The notes: generated from the letters alone by a model not told the origin. A stretch of DNA of 64,000 nt from Pleomorphomonas oryzae DSM 16300 (GCF_000422965.1 NZ_AUHB01000005.1:300829-364828), one strand, 5' to 3'; counted from the first letter of the stretch, positions 18,515 through 28,400 are shown. Numbers and translations: made by a program.

Positions 18515-19631
18515 GGGTACTCCTCCTTGGTCTTCACGTCTGCTTGGGTGTCGGATGTTGGCGAAGGGAAAATTGAGCTAGACAGCCAAGCGTATTGGAT
18601 GACTGCCCACCCGATGTTTCATCCTCTCCGTGCAATACCCGATCGAAGCCGATGCATTATTTGTTTTTAAGTTGCACCGGCCTCAATTCTCTGAAGTAAG
18701 AATATTTATAGATCAAAATATAATTCGTACTGAGTGTCCATGATGAAGATTTGATATAGTAATATTATATATATGAGGTCGTCATCTGTCGTGTATTTCT
18801 AATTGTAGTACGGGGCGCGGTAGAAAAGTCTTCAATGGAAAGCCGGGTGCCAATTACTATCCTGTCGTCAGTCGACCTGCGGCCTTGACTGCGGAAGGTA
18901 GGTAGCCCCCACAAAAGATGCGAGGCACAAAGGTGCCCTTTCCCTCCCGGGACACCAGCCTAAATCCTCCCTCTCACGTGGCTGGGTACCATTGATTGTG
19001 TTATCTTTACCAAAAATATTGATAGCTATTATCACGTCCCTGTCAAGGGTGGACGTTGGCTGCCCTATGGAATTTCATTGGGGAATGAATTTCGGATTAT
19101 TTAAAAATATTTAAATATATCAATAGTATAAAGAAAGTATGGTGGCGTTTTCTAGGGTGCCTGCGGCGCCAAATTGCGACGTTCGTATTGTACGACTATA
19201 TATGCCATGTGACGTGATCGCGGGGAATATGAGACAAATCCCGCGTGACGCCGGCTGTGAATGATGCAAAAAGTGTTCTTTTTGTAACCACACGCAGTCT
19301 GCCTCGAACTTCGCGGCCGGGATTGGCGGCATTCTGGCTCGAGTTCGTAGCGATAGACATGGGCTGCCATGTCACCTTTCACAGGCAGCGAAACACACCG
19401 GCTCGGCGGCGTCTGTTACGTGAAAATTGAGGAGGGCGCTCGGTACGAGCTGGCGCCCCGAATAAGGTGACGATCGCTTGGTTCACGCGGCGCCGCGTTA
19501 TGGGTGCGAAAACGCGCGGCTTTGCGGGATGCGATTAGGAAATTGCTCGAGGCGCGACCGAGATGTCAGGTAGGTAATCGGATGGCCAGACCTGCGTCGC
19601 CCAGGGCCGTTTTGCCCGGCCATCCGATATC
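18515..19631. other. Long AT-rich intergenic region, no gene seen
   Basis: 1,117 bp between the first gene of system iii and the last gene of the cystine-type system. From about 18660 to 19150 it is far richer in A/T than the rest, with runs such as ATAGTAATATTATATATATG (18756-18775). Short frames occur on both strands, but none has a ribosome site plus a protein-like composition. It must hold the system iii promoter, which I could not place. A small inverted repeat CGCGGG/CCCGCG is at 19219-19224 and 19240-19245. Confidence 0.6.
19577..19628 (-). terminator. Hairpin just after the cystine-type operon
   Basis: Perfect 11-bp arms ATCGGATGGCC (19577-19587) and GGCCATCCGAT (19618-19628), 3 nt beyond the ATPase stop, with further pairing possible in the 30-nt loop. 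No clear T-tract follows, so it may be a mRNA 3-prime end stabiliser or a rho-assisted terminator. Confidence 0.55.
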
Positions 19632-20393
19632 CTAGATGTCGTAAACCTGCGGAGCGGTGATCGAGGATACGAAGCGCTTAGTGCGCTCCTGCCCTGGATC
19701 GGTAAAGATCTGTCGTGCCGGACCGGTTTCCACGACGAGCCCGCCCTCCAGAAAGACGACATTCCTGGCGATGCGCGACGCGAGGCGCAGATCATGCGTG
19801 GCGATCACCATGGTCGTCCCCTCGTCGGCCAGCCGGCTCAACACGTCCACCACTTCCAGCGCTAATTCCGGATCGAGGGCAGAGGTCGGCTCGTCGCAGA
19901 GCAACACCCGCGGCGACATGGCCAGTGCTCTGGCGATGGCGACGCGCTGCTGTTGTCCACCCGACAACGTCGATGGCCAGGCGTCGGCCTTTTGCGACAG
20001 GCCGACCTTTTCAAGCAATTCGCCGGCCCGCTGCCGCGCCTTGTCTCTCGGCCATTTCAGGACCGTCAGCGGACCTTCCATGATGTTCTCGATGGCGGTG
20101 CGGTGCGGAAACAGCTGGAAGTTCTGGAACACCATGCCGGTTTGGCGGCGGATGGACTGGATGGCCGTCCAGCCCGGTCGATGGCTGGGCCGGAAGGTCA
20201 GGCTTTCGCCTCCGAGGACAAGGGTGCCGGAAGTCGGGATTTCAAGAAGGTTGATGCAGCGCAGAAGCGTGCTCTTGCCACCGCCCGACGGTCCGACCAG
20301 CGCCGTTACTGTGCCCTCGGCGATGGTGACGTTGATGTCGGAGAGAACGGTGGTGTCGCCGAAGCGCTTGACGATATTTCTGAGTTCGATCAC
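19632..20393 (-). CDS. tcyN: Polar amino acid ABC transporter ATP-binding protein, cystine type
   Basis: 253 residues. Walker A GPSGGGKST (34-42), Q-loop in MVFQNFQLFPH, signature LSGGQQQRVAIARA, Walker B VLLCDEPTSALDPE and H-loop ATHDL, as in GlnQ/TcyN proteins. The start is GTG and shares a GTGA overlap with the permease stop. It is the last gene of a three-gene importer. The symbol follows the cystine-like binding protein upstream and is tentative; another polar amino acid is possible. Confidence 0.85.
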   Translation of the reverse strand: MIELRNIVKRFGDTTVLSDINVTIAEGTVTALVGPSGGGKSTLLRCINLLEIPTSGTLVLGGESLTFRPSHRPGWTAIQSIRRQTGMVFQNFQLFPHRTAIENIMEGPLTVLKWPRDKARQRAGELLEKVGLSQKADAWPSTLSGGQQQRVAIARALAMSPRVLLCDEPTSALDPELALEVVDVLSRLADEGTTMVIATHDLRLASRIARNVVFLEGGLVVETGPARQIFTDPGQERTKRFVSSITAPQVYDI

Positions 20394-21070
20394 GGGTTCG
20401 CCTCCAGGCTGCCGCCATAACGGCCGAAGCGATGCTCAAGCCGCTGTTGCAGATGGGACAGCACCGAGCTCAGCGCGAGGTAGATGAGGGCCGCCTCGAT
20501 GTAGAGGATCAGCGGCTCGTAGGTGGTGGCGACGATGCGCTGGGCCGCTTGGAACAGTTCGGGCACGGTGATGGCGGCGGCGAGCGAGGTGTCCTTCACC
20601 AGCGAAATAAAGGCATTGGAGAGGGGCGGCACGGCGATCTTGGTGGCCTGCGGCAGAATGGTGCGGATCAGGCACTGCCGCCAGCTCATGCCGATGGAAT
20701 AGGCGGCTTCCCATTGCCCCTTGGGAACGGCCGAGATCACCGCACGGATGGTCTCGGAACCATAGGCGCCGACGTTGAGCGTGAAGCCGATCAGTGCTGC
20801 CGGAAAGGCGTCGAGATAGATGCCGAGGCTGGGCAGGCCATAGAAGATCACGAACAGCTGGACGAGCAGCGGCGTGCCACGAAACACCCAGACGAAGAAC
20901 CGGGCCAAGAGGGCGAGCGGCAGCGGGCCGAACAGGCGCACCAGCGCCGTGATCAGGCCGAGCGCCAGGCCGAAGGCGAACGACAGAAGCGTGAGGGGAA
21001 TGGTAAAGACGAGCCCGGCCCAGAGTAGGGAGGGCAACGACTCCGCCATGAGATGAAGCCAGGGGGGCAC
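20390..21070 (-). CDS. tcyL: Polar amino acid ABC transporter permease, cystine type
   Basis: 226 residues, about five membrane segments, HisM/TcyL family: VFRGTPLLVQLFVIFYGLP and the EAA-like QWEAAYSIGMSWRQCLIRTILPQA. GTG 21070 has AGGAG six to seven nt upstream, better than ATG 21049. Only one permease gene is present, so it should form a homodimer, as in the E. coli cystine system. A hairpin separates it from the binding-protein gene. Confidence 0.87.
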   Translation of the reverse strand: MPPWLHLMAESLPSLLWAGLVFTIPLTLLSFAFGLALGLITALVRLFGPLPLALLARFFVWVFRGTPLLVQLFVIFYGLPSLGIYLDAFPAALIGFTLNVGAYGSETIRAVISAVPKGQWEAAYSIGMSWRQCLIRTILPQATKIAVPPLSNAFISLVKDTSLAAAITVPELFQAAQRIVATTYEPLILYIEAALIYLALSSVLSHLQQRLEHRFGRYGGSLEANP

Positions 21071-21109
21071 CTTGGACTCCTCGTATTTGGAACAGCATAC
21101 ACAGCAGAG

Positions 21110-21134
21110 CCGGGGCGGCAGGCTGCCACCCCGG
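21110..21134 (-). promoter_or_regulatory. Intercistronic hairpin after binding-protein gene (system iv)
   Basis: CCGGGGCGGCAG (21110-21121) and CTGCCACCCCGG (21123-21134) pair along 12 positions on the minus strand with one G-U wobble. It is 65 nt after the binding-protein stop and 40 nt before the permease start. Confidence 0.65.
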
Positions 21135-21198
21135 TCAATTCAGAGCGCTTGTCGGGAAAAACGCAACGCCGATATTTGCTTCCGACCGCAGGGTCGGA

Positions 21199-21972
21199 TT
21201 ATTTCGACACGTCCTGTCCGAAATACTTGTCGGCGATCTTCTGGTAAGTGCCGTCGGCCCTGATGTCGTCGAGCGCCTTGTCGATGGCGGCGACCAAGTC
21301 CGCCTGGCCCTTGCGAACGATGATGCCGGAAGCGTCGGCATCTTCCTTCTGGGCGACGATCTTCACCGGCGCGTCGGGCTTGTGCTTCTTGAAATCGAGG
21401 AAGGACAGGCTGTCGTTGATGGTCGCATCGGCACGCTTGGTCAGCACTAGCTGGATCGACTCGTCGAAGCCGGTGGTGCCCACCAATTCGGCGCCGGCTG
21501 CGGTGGCCAGTGCACCGAAGTTGCTGGTCAGCGACTGCGCCGACTTCTTGCCCTTGAGATCGGCGAAGCCCTTGATGCTGTCGTCATCGGAACGGATGAT
21601 CAGGACGGCCTTGGAGACGATGTAGGGCTTGGAGAAATCATATTTCTCTTTGCGCTTGTCGGTGATGCCGACCTGGTTGATGACGGTGTCGTAGCGGTTG
21701 GCATCGAGGCCGGCGATCAGGCCATCCCATTTGCCCTCAATGAACTCCGGCTTGACGCCGAGCTTGCCGGCAATTGCCTCGCCAATCTCGACGTCAAAGC
21801 CGACCAGCTTGCCGCTCTCGTCGTGATAGGTGAAAGGCGCGTAGGTGCCTTCGGTGCCGATGCGCAGAACGCCGGCCGACTTGACGGCGGACAGATCATC
21901 GGCGGCCAGGGCGGCGCCGGCAAACGCGAGGGTAGCGGCGGCGACAGTCGCCCAGAGTCGAACAGTTTTCAT
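21199..21972 (-). CDS. tcyJ: Cystine-like amino acid ABC transporter substrate-binding protein
   Basis: 257 residues, signal peptide ending about ALA-AD (residue 24). The family 3 solute-binding fold is shown by LRIGTEGTYAPFTYHDESGK, VGFDVEIGEAIAGKLG, KWDGLIAGLDANRYD and VINQVGITDKRKEKYDFS. This wording is close to E. coli FliY/TcyJ, the L-cystine receptor, including the VINQV segment. It is the first gene of system iv. Uptake of cystine or a similar diamino-dicarboxylic amino acid is likely. Confidence 0.85.
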   Translation of the reverse strand: MKTVRLWATVAAATLAFAGAALAADDLSAVKSAGVLRIGTEGTYAPFTYHDESGKLVGFDVEIGEAIAGKLGVKPEFIEGKWDGLIAGLDANRYDTVINQVGITDKRKEKYDFSKPYIVSKAVLIIRSDDDSIKGFADLKGKKSAQSLTSNFGALATAAGAELVGTTGFDESIQLVLTKRADATINDSLSFLDFKKHKPDAPVKIVAQKEDADASGIIVRKGQADLVAAIDKALDDIRADGTYQKIADKYFGQDVSK

Positions 21973-22146
21973 GGTCTTCAGGCCCCGGATATGGAGTAAA
22001 ATTATTCCGATTGCCTATCCTCGCATCAATCCCGCCGGTGGTATGGGCAGGAAATAGGCGAAGTTTCACAGCGATGTAGAATTTTTTTCCAAACCACGCC
22101 GACAAGAGACAATGTCCATCGTCGTCCGAGATGCCGCTGCCTCACG

Positions 22147-23043
22147 TTAAGCGATCTGCCTGGGCGAAGTCGATATGGCCCGGGACGCCAGCGCAACTCC
22201 GGCTGCGAGGGCGTCGTCGATACCCCGTTCGTCAGCCATGGCCTGCAGGAAGCCGGCGTTGAAGATGTCGCCGGCTCCGATGGTGTCGATCACTGTGACC
22301 TTGGGCGACGTCGCGTGATGGTACTCGCCGTTCTGCCAGCCATCTGCGCCATCGGGCCCGCGCTTGATGACGACAATGCCGCCGGCCGGCATCGCTGCCG
22401 AAAGCGCACGCGCTGCGGCGAGGATGTCAGACTCTCCGGATAGCGACACCGCCTCGACTTCGTTGAACAGCAAGCAATCACACTGCCGCAGCCACTCGTG
22501 CGTTGTCGCCTTGACGTCGTCCGTCCAGCCCTCGGGCGGCCAGCCCGGATCGAGCGCGACACAGGCCCCGAGCTGTTTCAGCTGAGACAACAATTGGGAC
22601 TGGGTGGCGGCGATGCGTGGGCACAGGAAGGCGCCGGCGAGCAGCACCCAGTCGCCCGGCCGCACCTCAACCGACAGCCTGGCCGCCACATCGACGGGCT
22701 CCCAGACGGCAAGATGGCCGGCGGACGTCAGGAAGGTCCGCTCGCCGCTCGGATCGACGACGCCGACGGAGATGGTGGTCGGCGCTGCCAACGGCGCGCC
22801 CGGCAATGAGCCTGGCCCCAACTGCTGCGCCAACCATGTGCCGAACACGTCATCGCCGCGGGCGGCGATCAGGTTCCACCGGGCGCCGATCGCTTTCAAT
22901 GCCAGCGCCGTGTTGCCGGCCGAACCACCGAGACGGAGTTCGGAATGTGGCAACACCACCTCGGTACCGATCGCCGGCCAGGCAGGCAGCGTGCCCATGA
23001 TCAGGTCGACGTTGAGGTTGCCGACGACGTGGATCGTCGGCAT
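22147..23043 (-). CDS. PfkB-family carbohydrate kinase
   Basis: 298 residues of the ribokinase fold. HVVGNLNVDLIMG opens the domain, LGGSAGNTALALKAIGA is the first PfkB signature, and VTVIDTIGAGDIFNAGFLQAM holds the anion hole and the catalytic Asp (in GAGD). ATG 23043 is chosen for GGAG upstream; ATG 23061 overlaps the SIS stop (ATGA) and is possible. It is the last gene of the LacI operon (system v). Paired with an upstream SIS protein it recalls the FrlD/FrlB kinase-deglycase pair; the substrate is not shown. Confidence 0.87.
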   Translation of the reverse strand: MPTIHVVGNLNVDLIMGTLPAWPAIGTEVVLPHSELRLGGSAGNTALALKAIGARWNLIAARGDDVFGTWLAQQLGPGSLPGAPLAAPTTISVGVVDPSGERTFLTSAGHLAVWEPVDVAARLSVEVRPGDWVLLAGAFLCPRIAATQSQLLSQLKQLGACVALDPGWPPEGWTDDVKATTHEWLRQCDCLLFNEVEAVSLSGESDILAAARALSAAMPAGGIVVIKRGPDGADGWQNGEYHHATSPKVTVIDTIGAGDIFNAGFLQAMADERGIDDALAAGVALASRAISTSPRQIA

Positions 23044-23057
23044 GGCGCCTTCTCCTG

Positions 23058-24065
23058 TCATACCGTCACCTTGTTGGAGCGCACCGGCACACCGATGTTT
23101 TCGGCGGTGAGCAGTGCCGTTGCCACCACCATCTCCTGCAGTGCGTAGAGCGCGGCGACGCAGGCGGCGAGGCCTTCGGCCCGGCCGAGTGCGATCGTTG
23201 TCGTTCCGGCAATCGCCGGTTCGCCACTGGCGTCGAGGACGATCGTCGACGTGCCGGCTTCGACCGCCGTCTTGGCCAACGGCGGAATCTTATCCTTGTC
23301 GGGACCAGCGCCGCGCAGCAGCACGACGGCCGCCCCCGGCCGCAGGAACTCGGTCGGGCCATGCCGGAACTGTCCGCCTTCGAGGGCGATCGCCGGCCGG
23401 CGAGCCAGTTCCATGGTGGCGAGCGCGCCACCTTCAGCGATGCCTTGCAGGGCATGTTGGGCGACGAACACCGTGATGTCGCTTGCCGCCAGCGTCCGGG
23501 CGAGGTCGGCCGGCAAAATGGCGGCCGGCTTGGCGATCTCGGCCTTGACCGCCGTTGCTGGAAGACCGAGCGCATCGAGCAGAGCGGCATGCAGGACGAC
23601 GGTAAGGAGTGTGCTGCGGGTGGCGGCGTAGGCGACCTCCGGACCGCCGACGGCGATGAGCGACGGGATCGCCTTGGCGAGCGGGCTGTTCCCGTCGAGG
23701 GTCATGCCGAACCGTTGCTCTTCACTGGCCGGCCGGCCGACGAGCTCGATGATCTCGCCGGAGCCACCCGACTGCGACACAAGAAGCGCGGTGCGCGGTG
23801 CCGACGGCAGCGGCGCCAGCAGCGCTTCCGAGGCGACCAGGGTGCGGGCGTCGATACCGAGGCCGCGATACAGCACCTCGGCCGCACGATTGACGTTATG
23901 CGAGCCGCCCATGCCATAGAGCACCAACCGGCCGGTGGCGCGGATGCTCTTGGCGATCTCCTGGGCGAGTGGACGGACGGCGGCCAGCGTGGCGACGGCG
24001 TCGTCGCGTTGGCGGGCCATCTCGCGCTTTAGCAGCACGAGGCCGGGCTTGTCGGAAGCGGTCAT
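23058..24065 (-). CDS. SIS-domain protein, GlmS/AgaS/FrlB-like
   Basis: 335 residues with two SIS domains. First: LVLYGMGGSHNVNRAAEVLY and VSQSGGSGEIIEL; second: TVFVAQHALQGIAEGGALATMEL and the GGQFRHGPTEFLRPG loop common to GlmS isomerase, AgaS and FrlB. There is no glutaminase domain, so it is not a complete GlmS. ATG 24065 has AGGA nine nt upstream; ATG 24086 (ATGA overlap) is an alternative. Context (transporter before, PfkB kinase after) points to deamination, isomerisation or deglycation of an imported aminated or glycated sugar phosphate. Confidence 0.85.
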   Translation of the reverse strand: MTASDKPGLVLLKREMARQRDDAVATLAAVRPLAQEIAKSIRATGRLVLYGMGGSHNVNRAAEVLYRGLGIDARTLVASEALLAPLPSAPRTALLVSQSGGSGEIIELVGRPASEEQRFGMTLDGNSPLAKAIPSLIAVGGPEVAYAATRSTLLTVVLHAALLDALGLPATAVKAEIAKPAAILPADLARTLAASDITVFVAQHALQGIAEGGALATMELARRPAIALEGGQFRHGPTEFLRPGAAVVLLRGAGPDKDKIPPLAKTAVEAGTSTIVLDASGEPAIAGTTTIALGRAEGLAACVAALYALQEMVVATALLTAENIGVPVRSNKVTV

Positions 24066-24082
24066 TGTCGAATGTCCTTCAG

Positions 24083-25156
24083 TCATGCGTGACACGGAGG
24101 TTGGCCGTCGAGACGAAGGCCACTTTCCGCGTCGAAAACGTGGGCGCGGCCGGGCGCGATGCCGAGCCGGACGGAGCTGCCGGGCGGGGCGGTGAGACGG
24201 CCGCGGAACAGCGAGGTGAATTTCTGGCTGCCCCAGCGGGCCAGCATCTGGGTTTCCGAGCCGGTCGGCTCGAGCACGTCGACCGTGGCGTCGACGCCAT
24301 CATCGGTGAGGATGAAATCATCGGGGCGGACGCCGCAGACCACGTCGCGCCCCTCGAGATCGCCTCTCGTGGCGAACGGCAGCTTGAGGCCATCGCTGGA
24401 AACGAATTGTCCGTCGCGATAATTGCCGCGGAAGAAGGCCATGCCGTTCGAACCGAGGAAGCCGGCGACGAACAGGTTGACTGGATGGTCGTAGAGATCG
24501 AGCGGCGAGCCGATCTGTTCGACCTTGCCGTCGCGCAACACGACGATGCGGTCGGCCATGGTCATGGCTTCGATCTGGTCGTGCGTCACGTAGATCATGG
24601 TGGTGGCGAGCCGGTGATGCAGCGCCTTGATCTCGCCGCGCATCTGCACCCGCAGCTTGGCATCGAGGTTGCTGAGCGGTTCGTCGAACAGGAATACCTT
24701 GGGATTGCGGACGATGGCGCGGCCCATGGCGACGCGCTGACGCTGACCGCCGGAGAGCTGCTTGGGATAGCGGCTGAGCAGCGGCTCGATCTCAAGGATG
24801 GCGGCCGCCTCATGAACGTGTCGTTCGACCTCCGCCTTGGCGACGCCGCGCTGAACCAGCGAGAAGGCCATGTTGGCGGCCACCGTCATATGCGGGTAGA
24901 GCGCGTAGTTCTGGAACACCATGGCGATGTCCCGATCCTTGGGCTCGACATCATTGACGCGGCGGTCACCGATGGCGAGCGTGCCGCTGTTGATGGTCTC
25001 GAGACCGGCGATGATGCGGAGCAGCGTCGACTTGCCGCATCCCGACGGCCCGACCAGAATGACGAACTCGCCGTCGGCGATTTCGACGGAAACGTCCTTG
25101 ATGACCGGATGGCTTCCAAAGGACTTGTTGACTGACGCGATGCTGACGGAAGCCAT
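24083..25156 (-). CDS. Sugar ABC transporter ATP-binding protein, MalK/UgpC family
   Basis: 357 residues. Walker [10 protein letters not shown] (about 36-44), Q-loop [25 protein letters not shown], Walker [15 protein letters not shown] and THDQIEAMT are all intact. The C-terminal OB region ends with a pair of Cys/His residues (PPCHA). It energises system v, 60 nt after the second permease and 17 nt before the SIS gene. Confidence 0.93.
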   Translation of the reverse strand: MASVSIASVNKSFGSHPVIKDVSVEIADGEFVILVGPSGCGKSTLLRIIAGLETINSGTLAIGDRRVNDVEPKDRDIAMVFQNYALYPHMTVAANMAFSLVQRGVAKAEVERHVHEAAAILEIEPLLSRYPKQLSGGQRQRVAMGRAIVRNPKVFLFDEPLSNLDAKLRVQMRGEIKALHHRLATTMIYVTHDQIEAMTMADRIVVLRDGKVEQIGSPLDLYDHPVNLFVAGFLGSNGMAFFRGNYRDGQFVSSDGLKLPFATRGDLEGRDVVCGVRPDDFILTDDGVDATVDVLEPTGSETQMLARWGSQKFTSLFRGRLTAPPGSSVRLGIAPGRAHVFDAESGLRLDGQPPCHA

Positions 25157-25216
25157 CGTTATTTCCTTTTCATATCCCGACAGAGGGCCGGCGGCTGAAC
25201 AGTTCGCCGGGCCGCC

Positions 25217-26056
25217 TCATCCCTTGAGGCCGGTGTAGGCCAAGCCTTCGATGAACTGTTTCTGGGCAATCACGAACACCACCAACACCGGAATGGCGGT
25301 GAGCGAGGCCGCTGCCAGCTGGATGTTCCACATCGGCCCGCCATAGGCGTCGACGAACTGCGTCAGCGCCTGCGGCAAGGTGAACTTGTCGGGCGAGGAC
25401 AGGAAGACGATCGGCTCGAGGTAGAGGTTCCAGCTGTAGAGGAAGGTGAAGATGCCGACGGCGGCGAGCGCCGGCTTGGCCAGGGGCAGGGCGATGCGGT
25501 GATAGATCGCGAAGCGGCCGAGCCCGTCGATACGGGCGGCGTCTTCGAGTTCGTGCGGCAGGCCGGAGAAGAACTGACGCATGATGAAGGTTTGCAGTGC
25601 GCTCGGTGCGCCAAGCATCGGCACCAGGATCAGCGGCCAGTGAGTGTTGACGGCGCCGACGTCCAGGAACATCTGAAACAGCGGCACGATCGTCACCTCC
25701 GAGGGAATCAAGAGGCCCGTCAGGACCAGCATGAACAGGAGGTTGGCGCCGGGGAAGCGGATGCGCGCAAAGGCGTAACCGGCCAGCGACGAGAAGGCGA
25801 GCGTGCCGGTTGTTACCGCCACGGCGATATAGAGGCTGTTGAAATACTGCCGGGCGAATGGCTGCAGTTCGAAGACGCGCCCATAGGCGTCGGTGACGAA
25901 CTGGCGCGGCAGCAGCGTTGGCGGGAAGGCGAAGATTTCCGATACCGGCTTGAACGACGAGGTGATCATCCACCAGGTCGGGAACAGGAACGGGATGCAC
26001 AGCACGGCCATCAGCGCGTAGAGGGCGAGTGCGAGACGGGAGCGGGACTTAATCAT
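25217..26056 (-). CDS. Carbohydrate ABC transporter permease, MalG-like (CUT1)
   Basis: 279 residues with six predicted membrane segments. The EAA loop reads LEDAARIDGLGRFAIYHRIALPLAKP, and the C-terminus (KQFIEGLAYTGLKG) is typical of MalG partners. The start overlaps the previous permease by 8 bp. It is the second channel subunit of system v. Confidence 0.92.
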   Translation of the reverse strand: MIKSRSRLALALYALMAVLCIPFLFPTWWMITSSFKPVSEIFAFPPTLLPRQFVTDAYGRVFELQPFARQYFNSLYIAVAVTTGTLAFSSLAGYAFARIRFPGANLLFMLVLTGLLIPSEVTIVPLFQMFLDVGAVNTHWPLILVPMLGAPSALQTFIMRQFFSGLPHELEDAARIDGLGRFAIYHRIALPLAKPALAAVGIFTFLYSWNLYLEPIVFLSSPDKFTLPQALTQFVDAYGGPMWNIQLAAASLTAIPVLVVFVIAQKQFIEGLAYTGLKG

Positions 26057-26981
26057 TGTCGTAGACCCAGGCCTTGCGCAGCGACCATTGCAGGTAAGTG
26101 AGCGCGCCGACGATCAGCAGCAGCAGCATGGCGAGGCTGGCGCCGTAGCCGAAGAAGTGGAACTGGAAGGCTTGCTGATAGAGATAGTAGACGAGCACTG
26201 TCGTCGAAGTTCCCGGTCCGCCTTCGGTCAGGACGGCGATCTGGGCGAATACCTGCAGAGAACCGGCGACGGTGATGATCGAGGTGAGCAGCACAGTCGG
26301 GCTGATCAGCGGCACGGTGATGCGGAAGAACTGGGTCCAGCGGCTGGCGCCGTCGACACGGGCCGCCTCGTAGAGCTCCTGTGGCACGTTCTGCAGCGCC
26401 GCCAGGAACAGCACCATGTTGAGGCCGACGTTTTTGACCACCTGGACGACGATCACCGAGACCATGGCGGTGTTCGGTCCACGCAGCCAGTTGGGCCCGT
26501 CGATCGACAGCATCCTCAGCACCGCGTTGATGCCGCCGTCCTGCTGTAACAGGAAGCGCCAGACGATTGCCCAGGCGACCAGCGAGACCACCACCGGCGA
26601 GAAGAAGATGGTGCGGAACACCACGGTGCCAGCGAGCTTCTGGTTGAGAAGCACGGCGAGCAGCAGGGCCAGTGATAGGTTGAACAGGACGAGGCCGACC
26701 GAAAAGCAGGCCGACGCCCAGAGTACGCCGGGCAGGGCCGGGTCGGTCGCGAGCTTCTCGTAGTTGCCGAGGCCGACGAACGAAAAGGTGCCGGCGAGCA
26801 CGTTCCATTCATTGAGACTGTACCAGGCCATCAGCGCCAGCGGCACCAGCACGAAGACGACGAGGCCCGTGATCTGCGGCAGGATGAACAGATAGCCGAT
26901 GAAATGGTCGCGCCGGGCCGGTGTCCACCAGGAGCGGCGGACATCTGGTGAGATCGACGGCAGAGGATGGTCCTGGGCCAA
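26049..26981 (-). CDS. Carbohydrate ABC transporter permease, MalF-like (CUT1)
   Basis: About 310 residues. Hydrophobic segments start near IGYLFILPQITGLVVFVLVP; the EAA loop is LYEAARVDGASRWTQFFRITVPLISP. The start is uncertain: no ATG lies at a sensible place, and TTG 26981 with AGGAAG five nt upstream gives the usual family length, whereas the ATG at 27134 would run into the binding-protein gene. It is the first permease of system v, separated from the binding-protein gene by a hairpin. Confidence 0.85.
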   Translation of the reverse strand: MAQDHPLPSISPDVRRSWWTPARRDHFIGYLFILPQITGLVVFVLVPLALMAWYSLNEWNVLAGTFSFVGLGNYEKLATDPALPGVLWASACFSVGLVLFNLSLALLLAVLLNQKLAGTVVFRTIFFSPVVVSLVAWAIVWRFLLQQDGGINAVLRMLSIDGPNWLRGPNTAMVSVIVVQVVKNVGLNMVLFLAALQNVPQELYEAARVDGASRWTQFFRITVPLISPTVLLTSIITVAGSLQVFAQIAVLTEGGPGTSTTVLVYYLYQQAFQFHFFGYGASLAMLLLLIVGALTYLQWSLRKAWVYDND

Positions 26982-27062
26982 TTGCGCTTCCTCAAGACAC
27001 CGGCGACATCGCCACTGCGGTGGCATCGGTCCGGCGTCGTCCAGCGGGACTAGGGAGAGAGA

Positions 27063-27092
27063 CCCGGGCGGGGCTTGATGGCACCACCCGGG
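27063..27092 (-). promoter_or_regulatory. Intercistronic hairpin after binding-protein gene (system v)
   Basis: On the minus strand CCCGGGTGG (27092-27084) pairs with CCGCCCGGG (27071-27063), nine pairs with one G-U, 9 nt after the binding-protein stop. Confidence 0.6.
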
Positions 27093-27100
27093 ATCGTCGA

Positions 27101-28375
27101 TCAGTGGGCGAGCAGCGGCCCGATCTTGGCGCAAGCGCCGGAAAGCACCGCCGGCAGGTCGGCGTCGGGAGTCCAGGCGGCGTCCAGCGAAGCGCGGATC
27201 TGCTGGGCGATCTGGGCATTGTTGGTGTGGCTCGGCGAAACCTTACCCGTGGTGATCCCTTTGACCACGACCTCTTCAAGCTGGCTCTTGGAGAGCAACG
27301 GGTTGGTCTTGCCGAGCGTCTCGGCGTTGAGCTGGCTGAGCCGCGGCGGCGGGAAGAACTGGGCCAGCTTCAACGAATTCTCCGGGCTGGACAGGAAGGC
27401 GAGGAAGGCGGCGGCATCCTGGGGATGCTTGCCGTTCTTGAAAACGCCGATGCCGGCCTGGCCGATCACCGAATAGCTACCCTTGGGACCGGCGGGCAGT
27501 GGCACCAGATCCCACTTGAAGGCGCCGTCTTTCAGCAGAGACGCCCGGCTGATCTGAGTGATCGAGAAGGCGGTATCGCCGGCGAAGAAGTCGCCCGACG
27601 TGCCGGGGCCGGGGATGGCGCCATCCTTGAAGATCGCCTTGTGCAGGAAGGCCATCGCATCGGCCATATCGGAGCTGTCGAGCGTGCAGGTCTTGCCGTC
27701 GGCGCTCCAGGGGCGTGCGGCCCAACCGTCCCAGACGGTGGTCAGCAGCGTCCAGTCCTTATAGTCGAAGTCGCGGATTTCGACGCCGTTCTTGCCGGAC
27801 TTGGCGTGGACGGCGGCGGCCTCGGTTGCGACGGTTTGCCAGTTCCAGCTACCGGCGGCGATCAGGTCGGCCGGTGACTTCTGACCGGCAGCGGCGATGA
27901 TGTCGAGGTTGGCGAATATGGCGTATGGCGAGGTCGAGAACGGATAGGCGAATAGCTTGCCGTCCTGCCGCCACAGCGCCGTCGCGCTCGGCGACAGATC
28001 GGCGAAGTCGTAGCCGGCGGTCGAAGACAACGTGTCGTCAAGGGCGAGGAGGGCGCCGGAGCCAACGAAGTCGGGCGCGGCCGACTCGAGAATCCAGGCG
28101 AGATCCGGTGCGTTGCCGCCGGCGATCTGGGTTGTCAGCGTCGTCGTGTAGTTGTCGTACGGGATGGTGTCGAAGGTGATCGTGCCGATCTCGGGATGCT
28201 TGGCCTTGTAGGCGTCGGCGATGCCGTTGAGCAACGCCAGATGCTTGGCATTGCCAGTCCAGACGGCCATTCGTAGCGAGAGTCCATCCGCCGCCTGCGC
28301 CGGGGTCATAAAGGCCGTTGGTGCGAGTGCCAAGAGTGCGGTCAAACAGAGTGTTGTTGTTATAGTTCTCTTCAT
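27101..28375 (-). CDS. Carbohydrate ABC transporter substrate-binding protein (family 1)
   Basis: 424 residues with a signal peptide (cleavage near AQA-ADG, about residue 29). It has the family 1 layout: DTIPYDNYTTTLTTQIAGG near the start, then PDLAWILES and the AFSITQISRASLLKDG segment in the middle. ATG 28375 has AGGGG five nt upstream and is preferred to the frame end at 28417, which overlaps the FAD gene. It is the receptor of system v; the ligand is not evident. The neighbouring oxidoreductase, SIS protein and kinase suggest a modified sugar. Confidence 0.9.
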   Translation of the reverse strand: MKRTITTTLCLTALLALAPTAFMTPAQAADGLSLRMAVWTGNAKHLALLNGIADAYKAKHPEIGTITFDTIPYDNYTTTLTTQIAGGNAPDLAWILESAAPDFVGSGALLALDDTLSSTAGYDFADLSPSATALWRQDGKLFAYPFSTSPYAIFANLDIIAAAGQKSPADLIAAGSWNWQTVATEAAAVHAKSGKNGVEIRDFDYKDWTLLTTVWDGWAARPWSADGKTCTLDSSDMADAMAFLHKAIFKDGAIPGPGTSGDFFAGDTAFSITQISRASLLKDGAFKWDLVPLPAGPKGSYSVIGQAGIGVFKNGKHPQDAAAFLAFLSSPENSLKLAQFFPPPRLSQLNAETLGKTNPLLSKSQLEEVVVKGITTGKVSPSHTNNAQIAQQIRASLDAAWTPDADLPAVLSGACAKIGPLLAH

Positions 28376-28400
28376 TTTGCCCCTCGTAGTTCTGAAGGCT

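Noticed and set aside
18515..19631. Small genes or a riboswitch in the AT-rich gap
   Set aside because: No ORF with ribosome site and protein-like content and no known riboswitch core seen.
23058..24065. Full-length glutamine-fructose-6-phosphate aminotransferase
   Set aside because: Only the SIS isomerase part exists; the N-terminal glutaminase domain is absent.
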